In this document: positions 1 to 11,240 of the stretch, in pieces
Numbering within the stretch: the stretch's first letter is position 1
Layout of the letters: every line of letters starts with the position of its first letter
Source of the DNA: Pilatotrama ljubarskyi
Lineage: Eukaryota > Basidiomycota > Agaricomycetes > Polyporales > Polyporaceae
Reading direction: 5' to 3'
NCBI GenBank assembly: GCA_022385805.1
Contig: MU277704.1
Span: 179,026-243,025 of the forward strand
Length of the DNA: 64,000 nucleotides
The notes under the pieces: generated by a model
The model's input: the letters and a program-made list of their open reading frames with translations, nothing else
Told to the model about the DNA's origin: nothing
Database searches by the model: none
Position numbers and translations under genes: made by a program

Positions 1-2268
1 CGCAAGCCAATCATGGTGCACCTCCACCGGTCGCTGGGCGAGCAGCCCGACATCCACGCCCAGCTCATGGCAAAGTACCCGCAAGGTACGCGTTGGGCCT
101 TCGCATAACGTTCAGTCGTATCTGATATTCCTCGTACTGCATTGCTGCAGTACCCGAGTGGTGGTAAGTCCGCCTACTATATTCGGATGCCTGATTGCCT
201 GACATTGCCCAGGTATGCCTGCATACTAGGTACGTGCTCCACGTATCCCATATCGCATGGTCGGCTTACAACAAATTCAACAGCCGTGACTTTCGTCTTT
301 TCCTGCCTCTGCATCAAGCTCTTTCCTACCCAAATGACGATATGGGCATTGATCGTCGCCCTATTGATTGCTCTTGTACGTCCGCGTGCTGAATTTGCCA
401 TGAAGCCGCTGGCTGAATTCCCAACTTAGGTGTACATCGTACCGGTCGGTATGTCGAGAAACTAGGTCGTCAGCGAACTTGGGTAATGACCGCATACCCG
501 CACATGCAGGCATGATTCAAGCTGTGACAAATCGGCAGGTCGGACTCAAGTAAGCTCCCTCGCCAAGCCATAGCCGCAGAGTCTAGCTCACACATGCTAT
601 CAGCGTCATTACGGAGCTCATCATCGGTTACATGCTCCCCGGACGACCCGTGGCAATGATGATGTTCAAGGTGCGCCCTCGACGTCGCTTCCACTAACAC
701 GATATCGAGCTCACATTCGCCTGTCTCCTGAAGACGTGGGGGTATATCACCATGTCGCAAGGTACGTCGATCAAAATCAACCAGTAGCGCCAAAGATAGC
801 TAACCGAGTACACTAGCCATGATCTTCACGTCCGACTTCAAACTCGGGCACTACATGAAGATCCCGCCCCGCCCAATGTTCTGGTGCCAGGCACGTTGCT
901 GCACTGGTAGCCCGAACAGGTCTTGCTGATATTGGACGCAGATCGTCGCCACCATCATTGCAGGAACTGTGCAACTCGGCGTAGAGAACTGGTGCGTGTC
1001 TCTTTGCTACACTGCCCAGAATTGATGCCGACTATCCTGCAGGATGTTCTACAACATCCCGTGAGTCCGAAGCCATCCCCATGCACCCATCGCTCTTGTC
1101 TAACCTTGAATAGAGAGATCTGCACCGTTGCGCAGAAAGACATGTGAGTACGATATCTCCAGGCTAAAGCAGGGTAGTCCGCTGAAGATGACGATAGGTC
1201 CGGCTTCACGTGCCCGAATGCTGAGGTATGGGCCGCCCGGACATATGTGATATAGCCGGCCTAACTATTGCAATCGCTAGGTCTTCGCCACAGCCTCCGT
1301 TGTAGTGAGTATCGCGAGATGGCAATCATAGACCCGCTCCTCACCGTTTCCTGTAGTTCGGCGTCATCGGTCCGACACTGCAGTTCTCCCAGAACCAGCT
1401 CTACTAGTATGTTTTCTCGTCTCTCACCCACCTGACCGATAGCTGACATCGCCCCGTAGTCGTGTGTAATACCACAACCTGCACCGGACAGCACTTGACT
1501 GAAGCCATGCCAGCGCTTCTGTTTTTCTTCATCGCAGGAGCTGTTGCACCCCTGATCGTTTGGTTACTAGCTAAGCGGTACCCGGATTCGTGGTTAAATT
1601 ATGTGAAGTGAGTACCCTCTGTCTTCCTGCAAGGCGGCCTCTCACTAATATACCAACCCCGACTAGCTTTCCGTGAGTCGCGTCCGTCCTCTTCCCATGT
1701 CGGCGACCTTACATCCTTCACGCTTAGCCTCATGTTCACCGGAATCGGTCTCATCCCCCCGGCGAGCGCTGCAAACTATGTCCCGTGGGCCATCATCGGT
1801 TTCCTCTTCCAGTATGTCATCCGGAGAAGACATTTCCCGTTCTGGGCAAAGTACAACTGTGCGTCAGCTCCCAGAGTACCGTATGCTTCTGCGCATGGCA
1901 GCTCTCAACCTTGATTCGCCTTACAGACGTGCTCTCGGCCGCGCTCGATGCGGGGACCGCAGTGTCGACTATTCTCGTGTATTTTATGTGAGCAGGCCTA
2001 TACTCTCCCCTAAAGCAAGCGACGCGGATTGCTGACGAGCGCGATATAGCCTGCAGTTCCCGAGGAACGGGCACATTGGCGAGAACACCATCCAGCGATG
2101 GTGGGGAAACACCGTATTCAAGAACACCGCGGACTGGCACGCCGTTCCCTTGCGGGTGGTCGCAGAAGGGGATCATTTCGGGTGCGTATTCGATGCTTTC
2201 ACCCCATGTTGTCTGCATACGTACATACTGACATGAACCCCGGATGTCACAGTCCGGACACTTGGTAG
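1..2268 (+). CDS. OPT-family oligopeptide transporter (5' end outside window)
   Basis: This is the C-terminal half of a proton-coupled oligopeptide transporter of the plasma membrane. The spliced translation opens with DIHAQLMAKYPQ, then VPEWWYACIL, then IKLFPTQMTIWALIVAL. Later come GMIQAVTNRQVGL, ELIIGYMLPGRPVAMMMFK, TSDFKLGHYMKIPPR, LMFTGIGLIPPASAANYVPW and the ending AEGDHFGPDTW-stop. These blocks and their order are the OPT family signature, with repeated hydrophobic spans between them. About twenty introns of 45-70 bp interrupt roughly 2.2 kb, so individual exons are often under 60 bp; one junction near 1408-1510 is not resolved. The stop lies at 2266-2268, after a last intron ending in cacag at 2252. 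The N-terminal half, including the first membrane spans, lies to the left of the window. The substrate (small peptides, glutathione or a siderophore-like ligand) cannot be told from the sequence. Confidence 0.93.
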
Positions 2269-2580
2269 ACTATTTGTTGTTGTATCACTAGATGTATTTG
2301 TTGCTTTGGCCCGCGTTCGTGTCGATCTCGCATTGCTGTGATGGTATTGTATACGTTTCAATGGACCCTAGAGCACGTTTTCTGCTCCCGTCACCTCAAG
2401 GTGCAAGGACAAGCGCAAACACTCTCCTCCCAATGTCCGGCGGGTTCGGACCGCGCTATGGGCGTCTAGCGCCGGTGGATGGCAAATTTGAGTAAGCGCC
2501 GTGTGCTCGAGTGAACAGACGCCCGCAACCGACCTCTCCTCGTCCTCCTCATCCTGCTCCTCTCTCCGTAGTCTGCGGAG
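2269..2580. other. Intergenic: OPT 3' side and UTP7 promoter
   Basis: About 310 bp lie between two genes on the same strand. A pyrimidine-rich tract (cctctcctcgtcctcctc and following, about 2534-2570) sits just before the UTP7 ATG and looks like a typical fungal core promoter or transcription start region. No coding sequence is supported here. Confidence 0.5.
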
Positions 2581-4771
2581 ATGGACTCCTTGATCGCAAA
2601 GGCAGATGCTATCCGACCGCTGAACAAGAAGCGCAAGACAAGCAGTCACGACTCCCGTCCAAAACCCGGGCCCTCCAAGAAGGCCGCCTCCGCAGACGCG
2701 GATCCGACAGCCACCTCCGTCTCCCAACACACCGCCCTCCCCCGCTCCCTCCGCCCGTCGTCACCACCGCCCGAAGACGCGAAGAAGTACTCGCACATCA
2801 AAGATAAGAAGCTCCGCACCCAGCTGACGCGTCAATCCACCCAAAATGCACGATCCAAGAAGCTGCTCAAGGACGCCGAGCTCCTCCTCACCGAGGACGC
2901 CGGCCTCATGGAGGTCGAGGGAGAGCTTGAGAAGACGTGGAGAGTGGGGCAGGACGAGATTGCGACCGCCGCAGGTCAGCAGGCTGCCCAAGGCCGGCAG
3001 GAGTGGAAAATGGACGGGGGGCCATACCGTACGCGCTATACACGCAACGGAAGGTGAGCAACGCGTCGCTATGCCTCAACTATACCTTCTCACAGTCGCG
3101 GGAATGACAGAAACCTCGCTGTGGTTGGCAAGAAGGGCCATGTAGCGACGTTCGACTGGCAAACCGGTACTCTTCACGCCGAACTCCAGCTACGAGAGAC
3201 ATGCAGGGATATTACGTGAGTTCCCGGTCTCATGTCCCTCCGAACGAGCTGTGACCCAATGTCGCAGATTCCTACAGGACCATTCACATTTTGCCGTCGC
3301 GCAAAACAAGTATGTTTTCATATACGACCGCGACGGCGTCGAGCTTCACAAGCTCAAGTCGCACATCGAGCCCACCCGGCTAGAATTTCTTCCCTACCAC
3401 TGGCTCCTCGTCAGCATTGTACGTTTGACCTCCTCCTCACCTCCGTCACTTCCTCACCCACTTCTAGGGCAACCCAGGATACCTAAAATATCAGGATACG
3501 TCCACCGGTCAGCTAGTCGTCGAGCACCGAACAAAGCTCGGCGCATGTCACACCATGTGCCAGAACCCCCACAACGCCGTCATCCACCTCGGGCACCAGA
3601 ACGGAACGGTTACCCTGTGGACGCCCAACCTCCCCCATCCCGCCGTCCGACTACTCGCCCACTTAGGTCCCGTCGCCAGCGTCTCGGTCGACCCCAGTAC
3701 AGGCGGGCGGTACATGGCGACCTCCGGTCAGGACGGCACGGTGAAGGTCTGGGACTGTCGCAACTGGAAAGGCGCAGTGCGGACGTGGAATGCGAGGGGT
3801 GGAGGTGCAGAGCTCGAATGGAGCCAGAAAGGCACGTTGGCCGTTGCCAGCGGCGGCAGTGTGAACGTATGTCTTTCAGTAGTCGTCGTCGCTCGCCGTG
3901 TGAGCTAACCTCGCGACGGCCTCCAGGTGTATACCAAGCCCTCCATCCAGACACCCTTCGCCGCCACCGTCTCCCCTCCGCTCTATCTCACGCACCCCGT
4001 CCCCCACCGGCCCCTCACCTCCGTCCGCTTCTGCCCGTTCCAAGACATCCTCTCCATCGGCCACTCCGCCGGCGTGTCCAGCATCCTCGTCCCCGGCTCA
4101 GGCGAGCCCAACTTCGACAGCGCCGAGGCCGATCCGTTCGAGAACAAGAAGGCCCGCCGCGAGCGCGAGGTCAAGAGTCTCCTCGACAAGGTGCGTCTTC
4201 CCTCGTCTTCCCCCGTCCTTTTCTCCTCGCTCACATATATGCGATGTACAGATCCAACCGGACGCGATCACCCTCGACCCCTCGTTCATCGGCTCGCTCG
4301 CGCCCCCGCCCAAGCTCAGCACAGCCGTCGAGGGCTCGCACGACATCCCCTACGCGCGGCTTCCCCGATACGAGCGGCTGCGCGTCTCCGGCAAGGCCGA
4401 CGAGACAGAAGAAGCCGACGACGACCACGCTGGCGGGAGCGACGGCGAGGACGGCCAGGCGAGACGCAGCCTCTCGAAAGCGGAGAAGGAGAAGAAGAAG
4501 ATGCGGGGGAAGAACAAGAGCCTCAAGCGGTACCTCCGCAAGCAGCGGAAGAACGTCATCGACCCGCGTGCGGTACGTGCCGTCACCCTCCTTTGCCCGG
4601 TCTTGCTTGGTAGTACGAACAGGGCGCTTATGTATTACACTCGTTCAGGTTGCCGTCAAGAGGAAGCTCGAGAAGGAGAGGGAGGAACGGCGCAAGGCGA
4701 GGGCTATCGCCTCCGGTCAGGAGGAGCCGCGCAAGCCTTCCGCTCTGGACCGCTTCAAGCGTTCCAGCTAG
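2581..4771 (+). CDS. UTP7: UTP7 / BING4-type WD40 protein of the small-subunit processome
   Basis: UTP7 is a nucleolar U3 snoRNP (SSU processome) protein needed for 18S rRNA maturation. The first exon starts at ATG 2581 and encodes a basic, Ser/Pro-rich N-terminus followed by KKYSHIKDKKLR. Spliced exons then give the WD40 region: NLAVVGKKGHVATFDW, KYVFIYDRDGVELHKL, HLGHQNGTVTLWTPNL, YMATSGQDGTVKVWDCRNW and ILSIGHSAGVSSILVPGSG. The C-terminus carries the BING4 signature (GEPNFDSAEADPFE, NKKARREREVKSLLDK) and a lysine-rich nucleolar tail (MRGKNKSLKRYLRKQRK) ending DRFKRSS-stop. Introns are short; examples are about 3054-3096, 3220-3267, 3420-3466, 3867-3926, 4191-4251 and 4573-4648. It is intact and looks like an ordinary single-copy housekeeping gene. 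It converges on the methyltransferase gene downstream. Confidence 0.93.
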
Positions 4772-5270
4772 TCTCGCCTGCCCATGTATTTGCGTCATTT
4801 CTAGGTCATCTGCAGTATGATTATTCATGGCGATCCTGCTCGTTTGGCGCATTGCAATCGCTCGATTGCGATTTTATAAACGGCAAGAGTGTGACCGACG
4901 GTGGTCGATGAGATCGCTGACGGATGCAGCTCCTACCTAGCCCCCTGGACCGAAGCAGCGTCCACCACACAACACTACAGCCTGCTATTACCACTACCGC
5001 TCACTCTCAATCCCTCAAGGTCGCAGCAGCATAACAGAATAGCCTCGTGACCATTAAAGTTGGAGCAACACCAGACCATACTGTAGGGTATGTAGTAGCA
5101 ACTCTCGTCGAGTCATGACTCGTCAGCAGTCGTAACCCAATCCACCCCCACAACCGCACATTACCACTCGCGGGTCGGCGCCAGGCCGCCCACGTTCGCC
5201 CACGTCGTCTCATCGGTCTAACTATGAAGCCACTGCCAGTGCCACTCAGTCGACCGGACTAGAAAGAGTG
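4772..5270. other. Convergent intergenic region (two 3' ends)
   Basis: This 500 bp stretch lies between the stop codons of UTP7 (plus) and the methyltransferase (minus). It should hold both 3' UTRs. I see no coding exon, repeat or RNA gene. Confidence 0.5.
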
Positions 5271-7038
5271 TTATTGGTGAGTCAGGCTAGAACACGGGGC
5301 AGGAGGGAAGACGTACAGGATGTCACGCTGAGGGTGGACGTGGATCGAGCTGTGGCTGGGCACACCGAGGATGCGCGGGAACGCGTTCAGGTTCTTGTGC
5401 AGCGTGAGCTGGAACACGGACGAGCCACCTTGGCTGTAAGACGTATCACATCGTCAGCAAGACCATTGTTGCCGCACCGCGAGAGCACGACGTACCGGGC
5501 GATTATGACGGAGTACGCGAGGAAGAAGACCCAGATGCGGTACCAGCGCTCGCCGTACTTCTCGATCACCTTGTCCTTGTTCGCTAGCCAGTTCTTGTAC
5601 CAGCGCCAGATGGTCGCCGAGTAGTGCACGCCAAGCACGTCGATGTTCTTGACCTCGAAGCCTGCGGCCTCGAGCTGGCCGACGACCCACCCGAGCGAGC
5701 ACGACGCGTCCGCGCCGGGGAAGATGTACTTGTTCATGAAGAGGCCCCAGATGAGGTCCTCGTACTGCCAGGCGGGACGAAGGCCGGCAACCTGGAAGAC
5801 AAAGATGCCGTCGTCGTCAAGGAGGTCGTAGACCTGGCGGAGGAAGGACTGGTAGCGACGGATGCCGACGTGCTCGGCCATCTCGAGCGAGACGATCTTG
5901 TTGTACGCGCCGCGGCCGCCAGGGATGTCGCGGTAGTCGAGGCAGAGGATGCGGGCGCGGGAGGGGTCGCCGCCGTTGTGGACGATGCGCTCGTTGCCGA
6001 ACTTGGTCTGGTTCTTGCCGATGGTGATGCCGGTGACGTCGCAGCCGTAGTTCTTGTGGGCGAAGGCGGCGAGGGTGCCCCAGCCGCAGCCGATGTCGAG
6101 GAGGCGGTCGGTGGGCTGGAGGTTGAGCTGCGGATGGGGGGAGGGGCGTGAGCGGGAGGGCTAGTACGCGAGAAGCAAGCAGGATACCTTCTCGCAGACG
6201 ATGGTGAGCTTGTTGTCCTGGAGCTCCTCGAGGGACTGCTCGCGGGAGATGTCGGTGACGATGCCGGAGGTGTAGATCATGCGAGGGCCAAGGAACCTGA
6301 GGGGGACGCGTCAGCCAAAGCGATATGAGGGACCGTGAGCGGGCTACCATTCGTAAAAGTCGTCGCCTCCTGCAAAGGGAGGTGAGAGACGCGAAGAGAC
6401 GCGAAAAGACGCGTGACGTACTGTCGTAGTGGTCGCGGACCTGCTCCTCGTCCTGGGACTGGGTGTGGAAGATGACCTCGGGGAGCATCTGGGTGAAGAC
6501 GTATTTGAAGAGCTCTGGGGTGAAGACCATCTTTGCCCAGTCGTGGCGGGCCTCCATGATGTCGAGGACGTCGCCTGGTGAGGGGACGGGTGAGCGAAGG
6601 GGACAGGTGGAGAGGGGAGGAGAGAGGGATACCGTTGAAGTCGATCTTGTCGTCAAAGTAGGCGTCGTGGAAGACCTGCATGGGGATCTTTTCCTTTCCA
6701 AAGTACCTTGCCTTGAGCTCTGGGTCCTTGATGGTGATGTACTCTTCGATGTTGCGGCCGGGGAGCTGGACCTTTTGGTTCTTGCGGGGGCCGTACATGC
6801 TCATGAGGGTCCAGTAGGTCATGGTGATGGGGAGGCCGAGGAGGAGGACGAGGAAGAGGTAGGTCTTGAAGCCGCCATGGCAGAGGACGGGGAGGGAACG
6901 CTTTACGAGCCAGGGGACGGCGAGGACGAGGGCGGCGAGGTGAGTGTTTGAGAAGGAGCCGTTGCCCTCTGCGAGGCCGATGAGGGGGGCGTTTTTGATG
7001 GCGGGGGAGTTTGTGATGGTGACCGAGTTTGACGACAT
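5271..7038 (-). CDS. Sphingolipid C9-methyltransferase
   Basis: This enzyme transfers a methyl group from S-adenosylmethionine to C9 of the sphingoid base of fungal glucosylceramide, at ER/Golgi membranes. The start is ATG at 7036-7038 (MSSNSVTITNSP). Two hydrophobic spans follow (around LAALVLAVPWLV and TYLFLVLLLGLPITM), as expected for a membrane-tethered N-terminus. The catalytic part resembles cyclopropane-fatty-acid synthase: a glycine-rich SAM loop (DIGCGWGTLA), GCDVTGITIGKNQTKFG, YRDIPGG and EMAEHVGIRRYQ. The C-terminal half has FMNKYIFPGAD, VHYSATIWRWYKNW, ERWYRIWVFFLAYS and QGGSSVFQLTLHKN. The stop is TAA at 5271. Introns lie near 6127-6190, 6297-6350, 6370-6421, 6574-6632 and 5450-5497. 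It is transcribed divergently from YIF1 across a 276 bp shared promoter. A plain CFA synthase is the alternative, but the N-terminal membrane spans favour the sphingolipid enzyme. Confidence 0.9.
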
Positions 7039-7314
7039 GGCTGGGGCTGTCGTCGTGGTCTGGGAGGGCGTGCTCGCTGTCGGGAGGGGGTGTGTCGTGG
7101 CAGGAGCACAACGGTCGTCGTCCGACGCGCGCATATTTCTCTTTCCAGCGCGGCGGGCGTCTACGCGCCCACTGCCGTTTCGGGACGCCCATGCACGTGA
7201 CGTCCACGTCCACGCCTGCGCTGCGCTGCGCTGCTCTCCCTCCTCTGCGCTGCTCCTGCTCCTGCTGCTGCTGCTCCTACTCCTACTCCTGCTGCTGCTG
7301 CTGCTACGACTGCG
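7039..7314. promoter_or_regulatory. Bidirectional promoter with CTG/CTC/CTA triplet tract
   Basis: The 276 bp between the methyltransferase ATG (7038, minus) and the YIF1 ATG (7315, plus) must hold both promoters. An imperfect triplet tract of CTG, CTC and CTA units runs from about 7245 to 7305, immediately 5' of YIF1. It lies in the presumed 5' UTR, ends about 10 bp before the start codon, and should be length-variable. Confidence 0.6.
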
Positions 7315-8651
7315 ATGGCATACTACAACACAAACAGCCAGAGTCCGCCGCCGCTGCAGCACCCGGTCCCCACCCACCCCGCCTACATCCCAGAGCCGCC
7401 AAGCACGCCCATGTCGCCCCAGTCCTACCANNNNNNNNNNNNNNNNNNNNNNNNNNNNNNNNNNNNNNNNNNNNNNNNNNNNNNNNNNNNNNNNNNNNNN
7501 NNNNNNNNNNNNNNNNNNNNNNNNNNNNNNNNNNNNNNNNNNNNNNNNNNNNNNNNNNNNCCCCGCCAGCCCCATCCATCCGCCATCGGCCCCGCAGGTC
7601 CTGTCGACTTCTCCGCCTGGGGCCTCGACAATGCCACCGCCGCCTTTGGCATGCAGCTCGGCCACAGCGCAGTCGCAGCCGGCCAGGAGTACGTCCAGAA
7701 GAACGTATGTCCTCTCCCGTCCCCGTCCACTTCCCTCCACGCGCTCACACCCTTCCCAGCTCGGAGGCTTCATCCCCATCTCCATGCTCAAGCACCACTT
7801 CAACGTCTCAAACTCGTACGTCCTCAACAAGATCCGCCTCCTCCTCTTCCCCTGGCGACACAGACCCTGGTCCCGCCGCGTCCTCCGCCTCGAAAACGGC
7901 CAGTCAGAGTGGGCTCCTCCCAGAGAGGACATCAACTCTCCAGACCTCTACATCCCCCGTCAGTACCTCCCCTTCTCCTTCCCAGTCCGCCCGCGCTCAC
8001 TTGCTATCCAGTCATGGCCCTCGTCACATACGTCCTCCTCGCCGCCCTCCACTCCGGTCTCAACGCACGCTTCCACCCCGAGATCCTCGGCATCACCGCC
8101 TCAAAAGCCCTCGCCGTCGTCCTCCTCGACTTCCTCTTCGTCAAGTCAGGATGCTATCTCCTCAACATCCCAGTACGTCCCTGCCTCTCCACCCTTCTGC
8201 GCCACCATCCTCACGTCGATTCTCCTCCTAGGGAGGACTCTCCAGCCAAGTCCTAGACGTACTCGCCTACGACGGCTACAAGTTTGTCGGGTACGTCCCG
8301 TCTCTCCACTCCCCCCGCGCCCTCCCTCACTCCTTCCACAGAGTCATCGTCACCCTCATAGCAAGCCTCCTCGGCTTCGGCCGCACCCTCTACCTCCTCG
8401 TCTTCCTCTACACCTTCCTCTCCACCGCCTTCTTCCTCGTACGTCCTCCCACCTCTCTCCCTCTCATTGCCGCCGTCTTGCTGACAATCACCCACCTGAA
8501 TTAGCTTCGCTCCCTGCGCTCCATGGTCCTCCCCGACGCCTCCGCAACAGCCGCTGCCGTCAACCCCTCCCAGCGCTCCCGCCGCATCACCTTCCTCTTC
8601 CTCGTCGCCGTCAGCCAGATCATCTACATGGGCGTCCTCGTCAGAGTATGA
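7315..8651 (+). CDS. YIF1: YIF1 family ER-Golgi trafficking protein (sequence gap in exon 1)
   Basis: YIF1 partners Yip1 in COPII vesicle budding and ER-Golgi transport and is an integral Golgi membrane protein. The protein starts MAYYNTNSQSPPPLQ with a Pro/Gln/Ser-rich cytosolic N-terminus that is interrupted by 130 undetermined bases (7431-7560). After the gap comes the conserved core: FGMQLGHSAVAAGQEYVQKN, HHFNVSNSYVLNKIRLLLFPW and SPDLYIPLMALVTYVLLAAL. These are followed by PEILGITASKALAVVLLDFL and VLAYDGYKFVG. Three or more hydrophobic spans follow, ending FLVAVSQIIYMGVLVRV-stop at 8651. Introns sit near 7705-7758, 7960-8012, 8172-8231, 8291-8341 and 8439-8504. The downstream frame matches the upstream frame if the gap is exactly 130 bases. 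Confidence 0.93.
7431..7560. other. Assembly gap (130 N)
   Basis: A run of 130 undetermined bases falls inside the Pro-rich N-terminal coding part of YIF1. Counting from the ATG, 116 coding bases precede the gap and 116+130 is divisible by three. The correct downstream frame is kept, so the gap length is probably close to real. Confidence 1.
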
Positions 8652-9073
8652 GCCTCCGACCGGATTGCATGGACGTTGTTTACAGGACAGGAGGTGTACA
8701 TACCACGTACAGTGCACGGACGCGACGACGTCCGTTCGCGATGTCGCTTCACCCTCAGATCATGCACCGAACCGGATTGTATTACGGAGATGCGTACATA
8801 AGGTAAGACTCGTGCTGTCGCGCCCACCCGACGTGTCTGTTATGATGCGTACAGTAAGGGCGTAATCCCATTATAGCGTGCCGTACTGGTAGTCGTGGAG
8901 GGCGTCCCGGATAAGGAACGAGCACTCGTAGTAAGTAATCGTAGTAGTAGTACAGTAGATGTCCGAAACGATAGCGACGGATTGTTCGAGCATCGGCGGA
9001 CTGGCGGGTGTGGAGGAGCGAGGCGAAAGAAGAGGAGAGTAACGTAGCAGTGAGCGCGGCTTGTTACGTACGC
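8652..9073. other. Convergent intergenic region
   Basis: About 420 bp between the YIF1 stop and the stop of the minus-strand acidic orphan. It holds the two 3' UTRs; a short GTA-rich stretch (gtagtagtagta, about 8938-8952) is the only visible oddity. No coding exon is supported. Confidence 0.45.
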
Positions 9074-10132
9074 TCAGGAAACAACGGTACTGGTCGATCG
9101 CGAGCGTGGGTCGTCTTCGCCGAAGCACGACCCGGCCAGGGACGTCCCACACCCGGAGTCCACGCTATACCGGCGAGTCCGCGGCCCTTCCGCCGCTGTC
9201 GAATCGGTGATGCGGTCCGCGTCCCCGCCATCGCTGGGGCTACCGACGTCCAACTCGAAACGCTCTTCATCCGAGCCATCCAACTCCGCCACGTCCGGCG
9301 AGACCCCCACAGCGGAGGCCACCGTCTCGTCCCGTTCATCCGAGTCGTCTGATCCGGAGACCCAATCCGACAGCATCTCCTCGACGGTCCACATATCCTC
9401 TTCCTCCTCTTCGGCAAGCTGCCAGAACTCCTCGTATTCCTCCCACGCAAGCTCCTCGACGAGCACGGGGCCCGGCCACGTAACCAGCATGGCCATGAAC
9501 GCCTCGTCCGGTACCTTTGGCAAGTCCTCGACGGCAGCCAAGGAGCACTCGGTGGGGCAAGGCCACGCACCCTCGGCGAAGAGCTCAGGTCGCGGGAGGA
9601 TCCTGTCCCCAGCCTCCGGGAAGACGTATGACGGCCCCGAATGGGCTCGCGCCCACGCCCTCGCCTCTGGGATGAGCGGGAGGCACGCGTGATAGAGGTC
9701 GTCGACCGGCGCCTTGTCGTCGTCATCATGATCGTCGTCGTCGTTCCCATCGTCCTCCGCATCGGTAATCGCTTCTCCATCCTCGTCCGAGTCGGAGTCG
9801 CCTTCCCACACACGGCCTTCTCCGAGGAATACGTCGCCGCCCCTTGGTGACCGCAGTGCTTCCCGGGGATGGATCAGCGGCGGCAATCTCGTCCGGAACG
9901 CGCCCACGACGGCATAGAAGTGTGTGTCCCGGACTGGCACCGCCGCCACGACCTCCTCGTCGCGCGCGAAGAGTTCCTCGTGGACCAAGTCCTCGATCTT
10001 CGCACCCCACCGGCCCGCCGTCTGCGCATCCTGCCACGCGTCCGCTCCCGGGTCCGCCGAGTCCAGACTCGAGCCTGAGAAGCGTACCACGTCCGTCCGA
10101 ACTCCAGTGTATCCTCGCCCATCCGTGTTCAT
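9074..10132 (-). CDS. Acidic orphan protein, 352 residues
   Basis: A single uninterrupted frame runs from ATG at 10132 (MNTDGRGYTGVRTD) to a stop at 9074. I do not recognise a family. The N-terminal third looks folded (KIEDLVHEELFARDEEVV, VRDTHFYAVVGAFR, LPPLIHPREALRSP). A strongly acidic run of mostly Asp follows (around residues 110-140). Then comes a Trp/Glu-rich segment (LPLIPEARAWARAHSG, ELAWEEYEEFWQLAEEEEEDMW), and the tail is rich in Ser, Asp and Glu. There is no signal peptide or membrane span. Length, normal start context and a codon choice like the neighbours support a real gene, and many agaricomycete genomes carry lineage-specific proteins of this kind. An unrecognised small upstream exon cannot be excluded. 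Confidence 0.65.
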   Translation of the reverse strand: MNTDGRGYTGVRTDVVRFSGSSLDSADPGADAWQDAQTAGRWGAKIEDLVHEELFARDEEVVAAVPVRDTHFYAVVGAFRTRLPPLIHPREALRSPRGGDVFLGEGRVWEGDSDSDEDGEAITDAEDDGNDDDDHDDDDKAPVDDLYHACLPLIPEARAWARAHSGPSYVFPEAGDRILPRPELFAEGAWPCPTECSLAAVEDLPKVPDEAFMAMLVTWPGPVLVEELAWEEYEEFWQLAEEEEEDMWTVEEMLSDWVSGSDDSDERDETVASAVGVSPDVAELDGSDEERFELDVGSPSDGGDADRITDSTAAEGPRTRRYSVDSGCGTSLAGSCFGEDDPRSRSTSTVVS

Positions 10133-11240
10133 GGCGTAGCGATGACCTCTGTCGGAGATACGGGCGATTCAAACGGTCTGGAAGGGGGCGCACCCGAGGG
10201 CGGGCATGTGGTCGAACCCGGATGAGCTCGTATAGCGTCGTCCATGGCGAGCGCACCCGCGTGCCTTTATACCTCGCCTGCGCGGAGGTACCGCCGCGCT
10301 CACAAAGACGCGAGCCTGAAAGCTATCAAACACGTTCAGCGCGATGAGTGAAGGCGGCCTCCGGCAATGAAGTGGTGCTGCTCACCAGTTGCGAATTCAG
10401 CTTTGGCTTCTCCGAGCCGCGAAAGGCGAGGAGGGGCGAAAGGGCCTCCACAAAGGCGGCCCTCCTGGGCGGTGGGAGGAGAACAGCATGAACTCGAACC
10501 ACCACAATGGGACCGAAAGGAGTGCACAGCCACCGCGGTCTTGAATGGCTCGCACGAATGCGAAGCGGTGAGTGAGATGAGAGGTTTGTCTGTCAGACGG
10601 GCGGATTGCAGCGAGTCGTAACTGTGGGACGGCGGGGTCCCCATGATGCTGTTCTCGTCGGTCGCTGGAGTGAGGCGGAGGAAGTATATGGGGTTGAGAG
10701 GCTCGACCGGAGGTGTTCAATGCTCATGTCCTCGAATTTGCAGAGGGTTCTTATACCTCTCGCGGGGACGTGGCTAAGTTGCCTCGGGCGAGCTGACGCG
10801 TCGCCGTCTCAGGTCGCTTGGACAGCCGAGCGGCCACAGGGGATACTAACCATTGTCACTCGCCGGCACAATAGCCGCTCTAGGGCGTCGTCACGGCCGG
10901 ACTCCATCCCGACTCATAAGCGGACTGAACCAGGCGGTGCGGACAAAGCAGCCACACCGTACTGCGCTTTTTCTGACAAAGGACCGGCTCCACCAATAAG
11001 TAGGCCGCGTCACGGTCAATCAGTAAGCTGCACTTGCCTGGGAGGGTGTGTGGGGCGTGCGCGCATATGGATTCAAACGACACCCCGCTTAAGGTCTCAG
11101 GTAGGCTACAGATACGGGGCCACTTGCATCTCCTGGTAGAGATATGTCGATATGCGACAGGTGAAGCATGATTTACAATGGTATAACATACATACTCAAG
11201 ATAGGTTGTCCGTGACACCCGCGAGTCAGGCAGCGCACCG
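10133..11240. other. 1.1 kb intergenic region
   Basis: This lies between the start of the acidic orphan (minus) and the stop of DNA2 (minus). Long frames exist on both strands (for example about 10606-11139 plus), but their translations are Arg/Ser/Pro-rich without family features. I see no tRNA, inverted repeat or transposon ends. Confidence 0.4.

Noticed and set aside
3251..4771. A 506-codon plus-strand frame
   Set aside because: Most of it is Arg/Pro-rich shadow reading of the UTP7 exons and unspliced introns; the WD40 and BING4 features appear only in the spliced frames.
6277..7935. A 552-codon minus-strand frame extending the methyltransferase upstream
   Set aside because: The part upstream of 7038 is antisense to YIF1 and low-complexity; family homology starts at MSSNSVT.
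6944..8806. A 620-codon plus-strand frame across the gap
   Set aside because: It runs through the divergent promoter and YIF1 introns and is Ser/Pro/Arg-rich; the YIF1 signature is in another frame starting at 7315.
10480..10510. A gaactcgaacc string resembling a tRNA T-arm complement
   Set aside because: No matching acceptor stem, D-arm or anticodon arm can be built around it.
10606..11139. 177-codon plus-strand frame between the orphan and DNA2
   Set aside because: No ATG-anchored conserved block, Arg/Ser-rich, and no splice structure; likely chance in GC-rich DNA.
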